Shown here piece after piece: positions 1 through 9,208 of a stretch of DNA of 64,000 nucleotides. Each line of letters starts with the position of its first letter. Within the stretch, counting starts at the first letter, position 1. The translations under genes were made by a program, and so were the position numbers. The stretch lies in contig CAZJAA010000012.1 in NCBI GenBank assembly GCA_964544055.1, forward strand, positions 6,354-70,353. Reading direction: 5' to 3'. The notes under the pieces were generated by a model. The model searched no databases. It had not been told where the DNA came from and was given only the letters and a program-made list of their open reading frames with translations. The DNA comes from SIG299 sp964544055 (lineage in GTDB: Bacteria; Bacillota; Clostridia; Lachnospirales; Lachnospiraceae).

Positions 1-58
1 CCGACAAACAGGAATAAAATCGGTTGAAATGTGCAGTCGTTAAAGGGGATAAAGGCTT

Positions 59-781
59 ATGTGGAGATTACCGTATACCGTGGTTCGGAATATTTTTATT
101 TTACCAGGAGTACTAAAAAAGATGCAGCAGCTGGCAGCAGCGGAGCCGTATAACGAAGAAGAAGCGTATCACTATGCAAAATACATTATCGGTCTGATGC
201 AGAAAACCGGAGGTGTACGCACCAAGGGCTTTGGTATGGAGCATTTGCCAAAAGAGGGCGGCTATATGCTGTATCCAAACCATCAGGGCAAATATGATGC
301 CTATGGCATTGTGGCACAGCACGAGCTTCCATGTTCCGTAGTCATGGATGAGGCAAAATCCCATGTGGTTTTTATACGCGAGCTTGTTGATTTAATTCAT
401 GGAAAGCGGATGGATATCAATGACACCAGACAGGCACTTACAATTATTAACGAGATGACGAAAGAAGTACAGGAAGGCCGCCGTTTTATCCTGTTTCCAC
501 AGGGTGGCTATACGGAAGAACAGAAGAACACCATGGGAGAGTTTAAACCGGGCTGTTTTAAAATTTCTTTACGGTCAAAAACGCCAATCGTTCCGGTGGT
601 GCTCTGGGATTCCTACAAGGTTTATAATACCTGGCAGCTTCGCCCGGTAACAACCGAGGTGCATTTTCTGCCACCTATTCCTTATGAGGAATTTGCTGGA
701 ATGAAAACGCAGGAAATTGCAGCTATGGTAAAGGCGCGTATTCAGGAAAAGCTAGACGAACTTTCCAGAGAAAAACAGTAA
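59..781 (+). CDS. PlsC-type 1-acylglycerol-phosphate acyltransferase
   Basis: A 240-residue member of the lysophosphatidic acid acyltransferase (PlsC) family, which transfers an acyl group to lysophospholipid at the inner face of the membrane. Visible: the family's H-X4-D catalytic motif as NHQGKYD at about residues 74-80, and an FPQGGYT block near residue 147 corresponding to the FPEGTR substrate-binding motif, with Q in place of E. The N-terminus is mildly hydrophobic and probably membrane-associated. A GGGG-rich ribosome site precedes the ATG. It stands alone before a terminator and a separate dehydrogenase gene. The substrate cannot be deduced. Confidence 0.85.
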   Translation: MWRLPYTVVRNIFILPGVLKKMQQLAAAEPYNEEEAYHYAKYIIGLMQKTGGVRTKGFGMEHLPKEGGYMLYPNHQGKYDAYGIVAQHELPCSVVMDEAKSHVVFIRELVDLIHGKRMDINDTRQALTIINEMTKEVQEGRRFILFPQGGYTEEQKNTMGEFKPGCFKISLRSKTPIVPVVLWDSYKVYNTWQLRPVTTEVHFLPPIPYEEFAGMKTQEIAAMVKARIQEKLDELSREKQ

Positions 782-811
782 AAAAATATGATAGGATAAA
801 GAAAGTAAAAG

Positions 812-839
812 AACGGATACGGAAACGGCCGTTTTTTTT
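812..839 (+). terminator. Rho-independent terminator after the acyltransferase
   Basis: A short AACGG/CCGTT stem is followed by a run of T residues. The stem is only about 5 bp, so termination may be modest. Confidence 0.5.
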
Positions 840-954
840 ACTTTTTTTTGCAGTGGTGCATTTTTGGAAATTTGTCTGTGCTTTTTCTGAAAGATGTGTT
901 ACAATAGAGGTGGCCGTTTATAGTACGGATAAGCTGGAAAGAAAAGGAGAATTT

Positions 955-2112
955 ATGAACAATTTTACTTATCATGTGTATACCGATGTGCGTTTTGGAA
1001 AAGATCAGATCAATGCCCTGCCGGAGCTTATTAATCCGCTTGGTAAAAAGGTTCTGCTTGTGTATGGCGGCGGCAGTATTAAAAAGAATGGTATTTATGA
1101 CAAAATAAAGGAACTGCTTTCGGATTGTGAAATTTATGAGCTGTCCGGAATTGAACCAAATCCTAAAATTGAATCTGTGCGGGCAGGAGCAGCACTATGC
1201 AGGGAACATCAGATCGAAGTGGTACTTGCAGTTGGCGGCGGCAGCGTAATTGATGCCTCCAAGGTAATTGCAGCGGCAGCCTGCTACGAAGGGGATGCCT
1301 GGGAGTTAGTGGTGGACAATAAAAAAATTGGCAGAGTGCTTCCGATTGTGACAATTCTGACGTTGGCAGCCACCGGTTCGGAAATGAACAAAAATGCCGT
1401 AATTTCCAATATGGCGACCAACGAAAAGCTGGGTACCTCGTCCCATTATTTTAAACCGGTGGCATCCATTTGTGATCCAACGTATCTGTTTACTCTTCCG
1501 GCTGCCCAGACGGCGGCAGGAACTGCTGATATTATGTCCCATGTATTTGAGCAGTATTTCCAGAAAACAGAAACGGCATATTTAACAGACCGTTTTGCAG
1601 AAAGCATTTTAAAGACCTGCATCTGTTATTGCCCAATTGCGCTGAAGCATCCGGAGGATTACGAAGCACGCGCTAATCTTATGTGGGCAAGTACACAGGC
1701 ATTAAACGGTCTGACCTCTGCCGGAAAGGGAGGAGCATGGACCTGTCATCCAATCGAACATGAGCTGAGCGCTTTTTATGACATTACCCATGGTGTAGGG
1801 CTTGCCATTGTAACATCACGCTGGATGCGTTATATTTTAAATGAGGCTACCGTAGAAAAGTTTGCAGAATATGCAAGAAATGTCTGGAACTGTACTGAGA
1901 AGGACAACTGGAAGGCTGCCAACTACGGAATTGATGCAACAGAAGAATTTTTCCGCGACTGTGGCATTCCAATGCAGTTAAAGGAACTTGGCATTGAGGA
2001 AACGCATTTTGAAGCAATGGCAGAAGATGCTGTGAAGTTTGGTGACTTGGCGTATGCCTATGTACCGCTTGATAAACAGGATGTCATTGAAATTTTAAAG
2101 AAGAGTCTGTAA
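955..2112 (+). CDS. Iron-containing alcohol dehydrogenase (butanol dehydrogenase-like)
   Basis: A 385-residue group III Fe-alcohol dehydrogenase, of the kind that reduces aldehydes such as butyraldehyde with NAD(P)H in clostridial fermentation. Seen: the nucleotide-binding GGGSVIDASK motif about residue 94, and the metal-binding pattern with Asp in GTADIMSHVFEQ and His residues in CHPIEHELSAFYDITHG. An upstream in-frame start at 853 exists, but 955 has an AAAGGAG ribosome site and matches the usual N-terminus. Cofactor and substrate preferences are inferred from the family only. Transcribed singly; a structured element lies between it and the next gene. Confidence 0.9.
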   Translation: MNNFTYHVYTDVRFGKDQINALPELINPLGKKVLLVYGGGSIKKNGIYDKIKELLSDCEIYELSGIEPNPKIESVRAGAALCREHQIEVVLAVGGGSVIDASKVIAAAACYEGDAWELVVDNKKIGRVLPIVTILTLAATGSEMNKNAVISNMATNEKLGTSSHYFKPVASICDPTYLFTLPAAQTAAGTADIMSHVFEQYFQKTETAYLTDRFAESILKTCICYCPIALKHPEDYEARANLMWASTQALNGLTSAGKGGAWTCHPIEHELSAFYDITHGVGLAIVTSRWMRYILNEATVEKFAEYARNVWNCTEKDNWKAANYGIDATEEFFRDCGIPMQLKELGIEETHFEAMAEDAVKFGDLAYAYVPLDKQDVIEILKKSL

Positions 2113-2151
2113 GTTGGGAATGGAGAATAGTGTGTAAAATCACTCTGATGA

Positions 2152-2289
2152 GCTGATTGGTTCCCTAACAACGAAAGTTGTTGACTATTTGTTTTTGAGC
2201 GAAAGCAAATAGCCCTTGATGGCAGACAAGAGATTGTCTGTGCAAATTTCTTGTTACCTCTTCGTGACAAAGTCGCTCAGAAATGAGGA
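2152..2289 (+). promoter_or_regulatory. Structured 5' leader element, copy 1 (pseudoknot before Nudix gene)
   Basis: This intergenic stretch has three clean hairpins: AACAAC-GAAA-GTTGTT (2167-2182), CTATTTG...CAAATAG (2185-2212) and CAGACAA-GAGA-TTGTCTG (2223-2240). A fourth pairs TTGTTAC (2251-2257) with GTGACAA (2264-2270). The loop of the second hairpin, 2195-2202 (TTGAGCGA), can pair with 2273-2280 (TCGCTCAG), giving a pseudoknot that ends one base before the ribosome site AATGAGGA of the Nudix gene. A diverged copy with the same pairings lies at 50608-50762. No known riboswitch class was recognised. Confidence 0.6.
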
Positions 2290-2292
2290 ACT

Positions 2293-2760
2293 ATGGGTTA
2301 TATTTCAGATTTGCGGGAAAAAGTCGGGCATCAGCCGATTTTGATGCCGGCTGGCTGCGTCCTGTTTTTAAATGAAAAAAAGCAGCTTCTTTTGCAGAAG
2401 CGTGCAGATAACGGCTGCTGGGCATATCCGGGTGGTGCCATGGAGCTTGGGGAAAGCTTTGAAGAATGCGCTGCCCGTGAAGCCCTTGAAGAAACTGGTT
2501 TGGAATGTCTGGAACTGAAAGAATATCAATGCTTGTCCGGAGCAGATATGTATCATGTGTATCCCAACGGAGATGAAATTTATAGTGTGGAAATGGTTTT
2601 TTTGTGTACAAAGTACCGTGGTGAGCTGAAAATACAGGAAGAAGAAGTCACCGAACAGCGTTTTTTTGACCTCAATGCTTTACCGGAACAGATTTCCCCT
2701 CATCAGGTGGGAGTAATTGCAAGGCTGGCAAACGAAGTGCGGGAAAAAACGTTTTCATAA
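2293..2760 (+). CDS. Nudix hydrolase
   Basis: A 155-residue Nudix protein that would hydrolyse a nucleoside diphosphate linked to another moiety. The Nudix box (GX5EX7REUXEEXGU) is complete: GGAMELGESFEECAAREALE followed by ETGLE, about residues 50-74. The fold expected for the family is the whole protein. The ATG follows AATGAGGA directly downstream of the pseudoknot-forming leader, so translation may be controlled by that RNA. A second, different Nudix gene follows after 20 bp. Substrate unknown. Confidence 0.9.
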   Translation: MGYISDLREKVGHQPILMPAGCVLFLNEKKQLLLQKRADNGCWAYPGGAMELGESFEECAAREALEETGLECLELKEYQCLSGADMYHVYPNGDEIYSVEMVFLCTKYRGELKIQEEEVTEQRFFDLNALPEQISPHQVGVIARLANEVREKTFS

Positions 2761-2780
2761 GGAAGAGAAAAGAGGGTACT

Positions 2781-3293
2781 ATGGGAAAAACGCAGGAACT
2801 TTGGGATGCCTATACAAAAAATGAAGAACGAACCGGCACGACATTAGTACGAGGCGAGCCGATACCAAAAGGACTATATCATCTGGTGTGTGAAGTGCTG
2901 GTGCGCCATAAAGACGGCAGCTATCTGTGCATGAAACGCTCTGTGCAAAAGCCAAATTATGGTGGCTGGTATGAGACTACTGCGGGTGGTTCAGCACTTG
3001 CCGGAGAAGATAAGTGGCAGTGCGTGGAACGGGAGCTTTATGAGGAAACCGGAATTTCCTGTAAGGAGTTTCAAGAAGTTGCACGAAGCCGAGAAGAGGA
3101 TAAACGGGCATTCTTCTATGCGTTTGTCTGTACCGTAGATTGTGATAAAGCATCGGTGCGTCTGCAGGAAGGAGAAACCGAAGGATATCTTTGGCTGAAC
3201 GAGCAGGAATTTCGGGAGTTTCTGCATTCCGAACGGATGATACCGTCCAATCGGCGCAGATATGCCGGGTATTTTAAAAAGATGGGGTATTAA
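2781..3293 (+). CDS. Nudix hydrolase, Idi/YfcD-like
   Basis: A 170-residue Nudix protein with a complete Nudix box (GGSALAGEDKWQCVERELYE then ETGIS, about residues 70-94). The N-terminal part and the CMKRSVQKPNYGGWYETTAGG stretch resemble the Nudix branch that includes YfcD and isopentenyl-diphosphate isomerase-like proteins, but the isomerase activity is not implied. It follows the previous Nudix gene closely with its own AAGAGGG site, so the two are probably cotranscribed. Substrate unknown. Confidence 0.85.
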   Translation: MGKTQELWDAYTKNEERTGTTLVRGEPIPKGLYHLVCEVLVRHKDGSYLCMKRSVQKPNYGGWYETTAGGSALAGEDKWQCVERELYEETGISCKEFQEVARSREEDKRAFFYAFVCTVDCDKASVRLQEGETEGYLWLNEQEFREFLHSERMIPSNRRRYAGYFKKMGY

Positions 3294-3348
3294 GGAGAAG
3301 CTTTTTAATGTAATGCAAAAGAAAAAATTATAGAAAGGGGTTTCAAGC

Positions 3349-5412
3349 ATGAACAAAATGGATCCAAAGTATGCACCGCTCTTTACACCGTGGAACATCG
3401 GCAAGGTGCAGATGAAAAACAGGATTGTGCTCTGCCCAATGGGTGGAACATCACTGTTTGGCTGGATGGAGCCGAACCACTTTGACAAGGAGGCGGCAAA
3501 ATTTTTCCTAGAACGGGCAAAAAACAATGTCGGATTAATCATTCCCGGTATTGCACCGTTAAAAGACACCATCGGAGGACGATGGCTGTGGCAGAACAAA
3601 AAGATGTTTCAGGAACTAAAGCCATTTATGGAAGAAATCCATGAAACAGGGGCAAAGCTGTTTGTGCAGCTGACAGCCGGTATGGGACGCTCCTGGGCAA
3701 TCACGGATTCTTTGGTTATGTTACATAATCATCCGGTGCTTGCGGCAATTGCAAAGCCGATACTGGATGTTACGTATCAGTCGGCAAGTCCGAGTGTACT
3801 GCCGTCCCGCTGGTCCGACAAAGTGACCTGCCGTGAAATTACAAGAAAAGAAATCCAGGAGATTATTGACGCTTATGCAAAGACAGCACTGCTTTGCAAG
3901 GAAGCCGGAGTGGACGGTGTGGAGGTTCACGCAGTACATGAGGGTTATCTGCTGGATCAGTTTACTTTAAAATATACCAACAGGCGTACGGATGAATATG
4001 GAGGTTCCTTCGAAAACCGTTATCGTTTTGCGACAGAGGTGGTAAAGGCAATTAAGGCGGTATGCGGACAGGATTTCCCTGTTTCACTGCGTTATTCGGT
4101 TGTATCCAAGGTAAAAGATTTCTGCGTGGGCGCTGTTCCGGGGGAAGAGTATGTGGAAATTGGCCGTGATATGAAAGAAAGTGAACGGGCGGCAAAGTAT
4201 CTGCAGGATGCCGGCTATGATATGTTAAATGCCGACAACGGAACGTATGATTCCTGGTACTGGGCGCATCCACCACAGTATATGCCGCAAAACTGCAATC
4301 TGGAGGATGTGGCGCACATTAAACAATTTGTGGACATTCCGGTAGTCTGTGCCGGTCGTATGGAGCCGGAAGTGGGTGCTGCGGCAATTGCAGACGGAAG
4401 AATCGATGCCATGGGTGTAGCAAGGCAGTTCCTGGCAGATGGAGAGTGGATTACCAAATTGATAGAAAATCGTCTGGAGGATATCCGTCCGTGTATCTGC
4501 TGTCATAATGCCTGTTTTAATATGACGCATTATAAGGGCGTGGCAAATGACCAGTCCATTACGGATGCTTCCCACATTGCAAGATGTGCTCTGGATCCGG
4601 AGGTCATGCAGTCGAAAAAATATAAGATTACACCTGCAAAGAAGGTAAAGAATATAGCTGTCATTGGTGGCGGCATTGGTGGTATGGAGGCAGCCATTGT
4701 ACTTGCAAAACGCGGTCATAAGGTAACACTTTATGAAAAGAGCAACAAACTGGGCGGTGTGTTCATTGCGGCGGCAGCTCCTTCCTTCAAGGAAAAGGAT
4801 CGTACCCTGATTGCCTGGTACGAACGTGAAATCAAGCGGTATCCAATTGATATCCGTTTGAATACGGAGGTAAAGGATGTCGCTTCCCTGCAGGCAGATG
4901 AAATCATCGTGGCAACCGGTGCAGTAGCAAAGAAGATTCCGGTCAAGGGTGCAGAGCTTGCCATGGATGCTACGGAATACCTCCTGGGTGAAAAGCAGGT
5001 CGGTGACAATGTCGTTATCATCGGCGGCGGTTTGACTGGCTGTGAAATTGCCTATGATCTGTATTTACAGGGTAAAAAGCCAGCCATTGTGGAAATGAAG
5101 GATGATCTGATTGCCGTAACCGGTATCTGTCTGGCGAATACCAGCTTTTTGCGTGACTTTTTTGCAGCAAATAAGGTTCCGGTTCATCTGGAAACTTCCT
5201 TGAAGGAAGTTTGCAAGGATGGGGTACAGGTAGCAGATAAAACAGGTAAAACCTTTAAGATTCCGGCAGACAGCGTGATCCTTTCCGTCGGCTACCGACC
5301 AGCACCAATCGCACCAAAGGGGAAAAAGGTTCATGTTATCGGTGATGCGGAAAAGGTAGGAAATCTGCGCACGGTTATCTGGCAGGCATGGGATGTTGCA
5401 ATGAAGCTGTAG
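3349..5412 (+). CDS. FMN/FAD/4Fe-4S enoate reductase-like oxidoreductase (old yellow enzyme family)
   Basis: A 687-residue enzyme of the 2,4-dienoyl-CoA reductase/2-enoate reductase/BaiCD group. These enzymes reduce C=C bonds of unsaturated acids or CoA esters with NAD(P)H. The N-terminal half (about 1-370) is the FMN TIM barrel, with HAVHEGYLLDQFTLKYTNRRTD typical of the family. A cysteine cluster CICCHNAC (about 384-391) plus a later Cys would hold the 4Fe-4S cluster. The C-terminal half has dinucleotide folds VIGGGIGGMEAA and VIIGGGLTGCEIA for FAD and NAD(P)H. It directly precedes the aconitase X pair, suggesting the two act on one pathway; the substrate is not known. Confidence 0.88.
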   Translation: MNKMDPKYAPLFTPWNIGKVQMKNRIVLCPMGGTSLFGWMEPNHFDKEAAKFFLERAKNNVGLIIPGIAPLKDTIGGRWLWQNKKMFQELKPFMEEIHETGAKLFVQLTAGMGRSWAITDSLVMLHNHPVLAAIAKPILDVTYQSASPSVLPSRWSDKVTCREITRKEIQEIIDAYAKTALLCKEAGVDGVEVHAVHEGYLLDQFTLKYTNRRTDEYGGSFENRYRFATEVVKAIKAVCGQDFPVSLRYSVVSKVKDFCVGAVPGEEYVEIGRDMKESERAAKYLQDAGYDMLNADNGTYDSWYWAHPPQYMPQNCNLEDVAHIKQFVDIPVVCAGRMEPEVGAAAIADGRIDAMGVARQFLADGEWITKLIENRLEDIRPCICCHNACFNMTHYKGVANDQSITDASHIARCALDPEVMQSKKYKITPAKKVKNIAVIGGGIGGMEAAIVLAKRGHKVTLYEKSNKLGGVFIAAAAPSFKEKDRTLIAWYEREIKRYPIDIRLNTEVKDVASLQADEIIVATGAVAKKIPVKGAELAMDATEYLLGEKQVGDNVVIIGGGLTGCEIAYDLYLQGKKPAIVEMKDDLIAVTGICLANTSFLRDFFAANKVPVHLETSLKEVCKDGVQVADKTGKTFKIPADSVILSVGYRPAPIAPKGKKVHVIGDAEKVGNLRTVIWQAWDVAMKL

Positions 5413-5524
5413 CTATTTCAGACTGCATGGAAGATTGAAAGGAAACAGCTATTTCAGGAAGAAATGGCTGGAAGAAAATCATGCAGCCGAGGAAAGGAAA
5501 CAGCCGGAAGGGAGAGAAAAAGCT

Positions 5525-6799
5525 ATGGTATTGACAGAAGAACAAAAAGCAATATTGGATGGCAAAAAAGGAGAAACACTTGCCAAGGTAATGAAAACTC
5601 TGGTGATGTATGGTGAAGTATTCGGTGCAGAAAAAATGGTTCCGGTTACTTCAAAGTATAATCATCTTGTAACTTCCTTTGGATTAAAAGCACTGGGACC
5701 GGTATATGACCTGATGAACCAGCTGATAGAGGCAGGCGCCTTATCGACACAGAAATTTTCAGCAGACCCAAGACCGTTAGATAAAAATGTACCGTCTAAT
5801 TTTTTACAGGATTTTATTTTTAACAATTTTATGTATACCAGGCAGGAATTTTACGAGGGGCAGTTAAAGGAACTCGGACTTCTGGAAGAAAATGCGTTTA
5901 CCTGTACCTGCTACATGGATGAGGTAGGCAATAAGCCAAAAAAAGGTGAGGTTTTGAGCTGGGCGGAATCTTCTGCGGTAGTTTACGCAAATTCCGTGCT
6001 TGGTGCCCGCTGTAACCGTAACTCCGGTATTATTGACCTGATGGGTTCAGTGCTTGGTATGGTGCCGTACTTTGGTCTGTTGACGGACGAAGGACGAAAG
6101 GCATCCTGGGTAGTAAAAATCCAAACAACGAAAAAGCCGGAGGCGCAGTTGCTTGGTTCGGCAATTGGAATGAAGGTTATGGAGGATGTGCCGTATATTA
6201 CCGGACTGGACAAATGGCTCGGTACGACTCTTACGGATGCTGCCTGCACTTATTTAAAGGATTTTGGTGCTGCTACGGCATCCAATGGTGCGGTTGGTCT
6301 GTATCATGTGGAAAACCTGACTCCGGAGGCTGTGGAGCAAGGGGAAAAACTGATAAAAGAAAATGCTTCGGTTTATATCATTGATGACGCAGAACTGGAA
6401 CGTGTGAAAAACAGTTATCCAGTTATCTGGAAGAACCCGGATGCCAAGCCAAAGCTTTGTTTTATGGGTTGTCCGCATATGAGTCTGCAGCAGTTAAAAG
6501 ATTGGACGGATAAAGTGGAGGCAGGACTCAAACAGTCCGGAAATAAAAAGGTAGTCATTCCTACCGTATTTACGGCAGCTCCTGGGGTATTAAAGGAGTT
6601 TGAAAAGACAGATTATGCAAAGCGTCTGAAGGCAACGGGGGTAATCACCTCCTATATCTGTCCGCTGATGTATATGAATAACCCGCTTTGCACCAAAATG
6701 CCGGTGATCACTTCTTCGAACAAGCTTCGTACGTATACAACGGCACGGTATTATACCGACGAAGAAATCTTAGTGCAGATTACGAGGGGAGGCAGATAG
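5525..6799 (+). CDS. Aconitase X catalytic (large) subunit
   Basis: A 424-residue protein of the aconitase X catalytic domain family (formerly DUF521). Characterised members dehydrate hydroxy acids: cis-3-hydroxy-L-proline in bacteria, mevalonate 5-phosphate in archaea. The family resemblance is clear from the N-terminal AILDGKKGETLAKVMKTLV block, the CTCYMDEVGNKPKKGEVLSW region and the SSAVVYANSVLGARCNRNSG motif. The start at 5525 has a GGGAG site; an in-frame start at 5435 lacks one and adds an unlikely lysine-rich extension. The small swivel subunit follows two bases later. Which substrate is used here cannot be told from sequence; proximity to an enoate reductase is the main clue. Confidence 0.85.
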   Translation: MVLTEEQKAILDGKKGETLAKVMKTLVMYGEVFGAEKMVPVTSKYNHLVTSFGLKALGPVYDLMNQLIEAGALSTQKFSADPRPLDKNVPSNFLQDFIFNNFMYTRQEFYEGQLKELGLLEENAFTCTCYMDEVGNKPKKGEVLSWAESSAVVYANSVLGARCNRNSGIIDLMGSVLGMVPYFGLLTDEGRKASWVVKIQTTKKPEAQLLGSAIGMKVMEDVPYITGLDKWLGTTLTDAACTYLKDFGAATASNGAVGLYHVENLTPEAVEQGEKLIKENASVYIIDDAELERVKNSYPVIWKNPDAKPKLCFMGCPHMSLQQLKDWTDKVEAGLKQSGNKKVVIPTVFTAAPGVLKEFEKTDYAKRLKATGVITSYICPLMYMNNPLCTKMPVITSSNKLRTYTTARYYTDEEILVQITRGGR

Positions 6800-6801
6800 T
6801 C

Positions 6802-7245
6802 ATGAAAGAATTTAAAGGACGTGTGGTAACTCCTGGAACAGTAACGGCAGAGGCACTGGTAACGCATGGCGGTTTAAACACGCTGGCTTCTTTCCAGAAA
6901 GCACTCCAGTTTGGAGATAAAAAGGCAACCTGCGGGGATCAGAACAATCCGGATTTATACGGAAAGCAAATGCTTGGCAAGGCACTCTGCCTGCCGCAGA
7001 CCATCGGCTCGACTACGGGTGGTATGGTGCTTTATTGTGCCTGCTCCATGAAGCGTCAGCCGGCATGTATGCTGTTTTCGAATCATATTGATTCTCTGGC
7101 AGCCGCCGGAGCCGTTCTTGCCGATGTCTGGCTGGAAGATGTGACAATGCCGGTGGTGGACTGCTTAGGCGAAGAGTTTTTAGCGTATGTAAAGGATGGC
7201 ATGAAGATTACCGTGAAGGAAGACGGAACAGTAGTAGTGGAATAA
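6802..7245 (+). CDS. Aconitase X swivel (small) subunit
   Basis: A 147-residue aconitase X swivel-domain protein (formerly DUF126) that would complete the active site with the upstream catalytic subunit. Seen: GGLNTLASFQKALQFGDKKATCGDQNNPDLYGKQ and the conserved LPQTIGSTTGGMVLY segment near residue 70. A longer in-frame start at 6688 lies inside the large subunit gene; 6802 is preferred because AGGGGAGG lies just before it and it gives the normal length. Separate large and small genes are the usual arrangement of the bacterial type IIa and archaeal forms. Confidence 0.85.
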   Translation: MKEFKGRVVTPGTVTAEALVTHGGLNTLASFQKALQFGDKKATCGDQNNPDLYGKQMLGKALCLPQTIGSTTGGMVLYCACSMKRQPACMLFSNHIDSLAAAGAVLADVWLEDVTMPVVDCLGEEFLAYVKDGMKITVKEDGTVVVE

Positions 7246-7273
7246 AACTGGAAAATCATTTGTAATTTAATCG

Positions 7274-7317
7274 GAAATCCGTTATACTATAGATAAATGG
7301 TATAGCGGATTTCTTTT
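7274..7317 (+). terminator. Terminator after aconitase X operon
   Basis: About 15 bp of stem, GAAATCCGTTATACT with GGTATAGCGGATTTC including G-U pairs, is followed by TTTTG. It closes the enoate reductase/aconitase X transcription unit. Confidence 0.75.
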
Positions 7318-7421
7318 GTTAAAAAAAGGTATGGCAGAGAGGAAAACATTACCGAAACGAAAAAACAGTAACAAAAGCAGCCGGAAGGACAGAAAAGAAC
7401 ATTCTCGGAAAGGAGCAGAAC

Positions 7422-9124
7422 ATGGCAAGAACGGTAGCAATCGGAATACAAAGCTTTGAAAAATTAAGAGAGCAAAATTGCTTTTATGTAGACAAAACAG
7501 ACTTTATAAAGGAATGGTGGGAAAGTGCAGACGATGTCACCTTAATCACCCGTCCGCACCGTTTTGGAAAAACGTTAAACATGAGTATGCTGGAAACATT
7601 TTTCTCGGTAGATTATAAAAACCGCAGTGATTTGTTCGAAGGTCTTTTCATCTGGGAAGAAGAAAAATACCGGGAACTGCAGGGAACGTATCCGGTGATT
7701 TTCCTTTCCTTTGCCAACGTAAAGGAAAATAATTATGAAGATATCTATGCAAAAATATGTATCCTGCTGCAAAAATTGTATGCAAATTTTATTTTTTTAA
7801 AAGACAGTCCTGCATTAACGGAGTTAGACCGGGCATATTTTGATCGAATTTTAGATAAGCAGGAAATGAGCAGGATAGATGCAACCCTTTCCATTTACCA
7901 GTTATGTGATTTTTTACACCGTCACTATGGCAAAAAGCCGATTATCCTTCTGGACGAATACGATACGCCAATGCAGGAAGCGTATGTGCATGGCTTCTGG
8001 GAGGAAATGGTTGCTTTTACCCGCAGTCTGTTTAACTCTACCTTTAAAACTAATCCGAGCTTAGGGCGTGCCGTGATGACCGGCATTACCAGAGTCAGTA
8101 AAGAGCCCATTTTCTCGGATTTGAACAACCTTGAGGTGATAACAACAACGTCGGAGAAATATGCCACGGCGTTCGGCTTTACCGAAGAAGAAGTGTTTGC
8201 GGCACTGGAGGAGTGTGGGCGTTCGGACAAAAAAGAAGAGGTAAAATTCTGGTACGACGGCTTTGTGTTCGGAACACATGCGGATATTTATAATCCGTGG
8301 TCGATTATCAACTTTCTTGACAAAGGAATCTTTACAACCTACTGGGCAAACACCAGCTCCAACGGTCTAGTGGGGAAGTTATTGCAGGAAAGTCCAGGAA
8401 ATATCAAAGAGCAGTTCGAGCAGCTGTTAAACGGTGAGGTTATTTTTGCACCGTTAGATGAACAGATTGTATATAACCAGTTAGACCATAATACGGATGC
8501 CATCTGGAGCCTGCTGTTAGCAAGTGGTTACGTCAAGGTACTCAGCAGGGAAGACGAGGAAAAAATTGAGGCCTGGGAGATGCCAAAATACCAGCTTGCC
8601 CTGACGAATCATGAGGTGGTTCGGATGTTTTACAGCATGATAAGTGGCTGGTTTAAAGGCGGAAATAATTATTATAATGACTTTATCAAAGCGTTGCTGC
8701 AAAATGATGTGGAGGCAATGAACACGTTCATGAACCGTGTAGCATGGTCTACGTTCAGCTATTTTGATACCGGAAAGGAACGTCCTTTGTCGAACCGGAG
8801 CGTTTTTATCATGGTTTTGTGATTGGCTTGATGGTGGATTTACAGAGCTGTTACAGCATTACCTCCAACCGCAAAAGCGGATTTGGACGGTATGATGTGA
8901 TGTTAGAGCCAAAGAAAAAAGACAGTGACGATTGTGCTTACATTTTGGAGTTCAAGGTACATTCACCGAAAAAAGAATCCGATTTGGAGGCAACCGTAGC
9001 CGCTGCCCTTTTGCAGATAGAAGAAAAGAAATATGCGGAAAGCTTTCTGAAAAAAAGCATTCCGGCAGAAAAAATCAAAAAGTACGGCTTTGCGTTTGAA
9101 GGTAAAACCGTGTTGATTGGGTAA
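7422..9124 (+). pseudogene. AAA-ATPase-like / PD-(D/E)XK nuclease-like protein, frameshifted
   Basis: A member of the abundant AAA-ATPase-like plus DUF1703 (nuclease-like) family of gut Firmicutes and Bacteroidetes. The N-terminal part has a P-loop-like RPHRFGKTLNMS and a Walker B-like PIILLDEYDTP. The reading frame changes at about 8792: before it the product ends SFSYFDTGKERPLSN and then leaves the family pattern; after it, in another frame, ERFYHGFVIGLMVDLQ continues normally to YDVML...YILEFKV, the nuclease-like D...EXK core. One extra G after 8792 would restore the full frame, so a single-base deletion or a sequencing error is likely. Biological role of the family is unclear. Confidence 0.8.
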
Positions 9125-9208
9125 TGGATTTGTGTTTGACAAAATGCGGACAGGATGCTCGATTTTAAGAGAATATACTTTAGCAGTATGAGGAAGATGG
9201 AATAAAAT

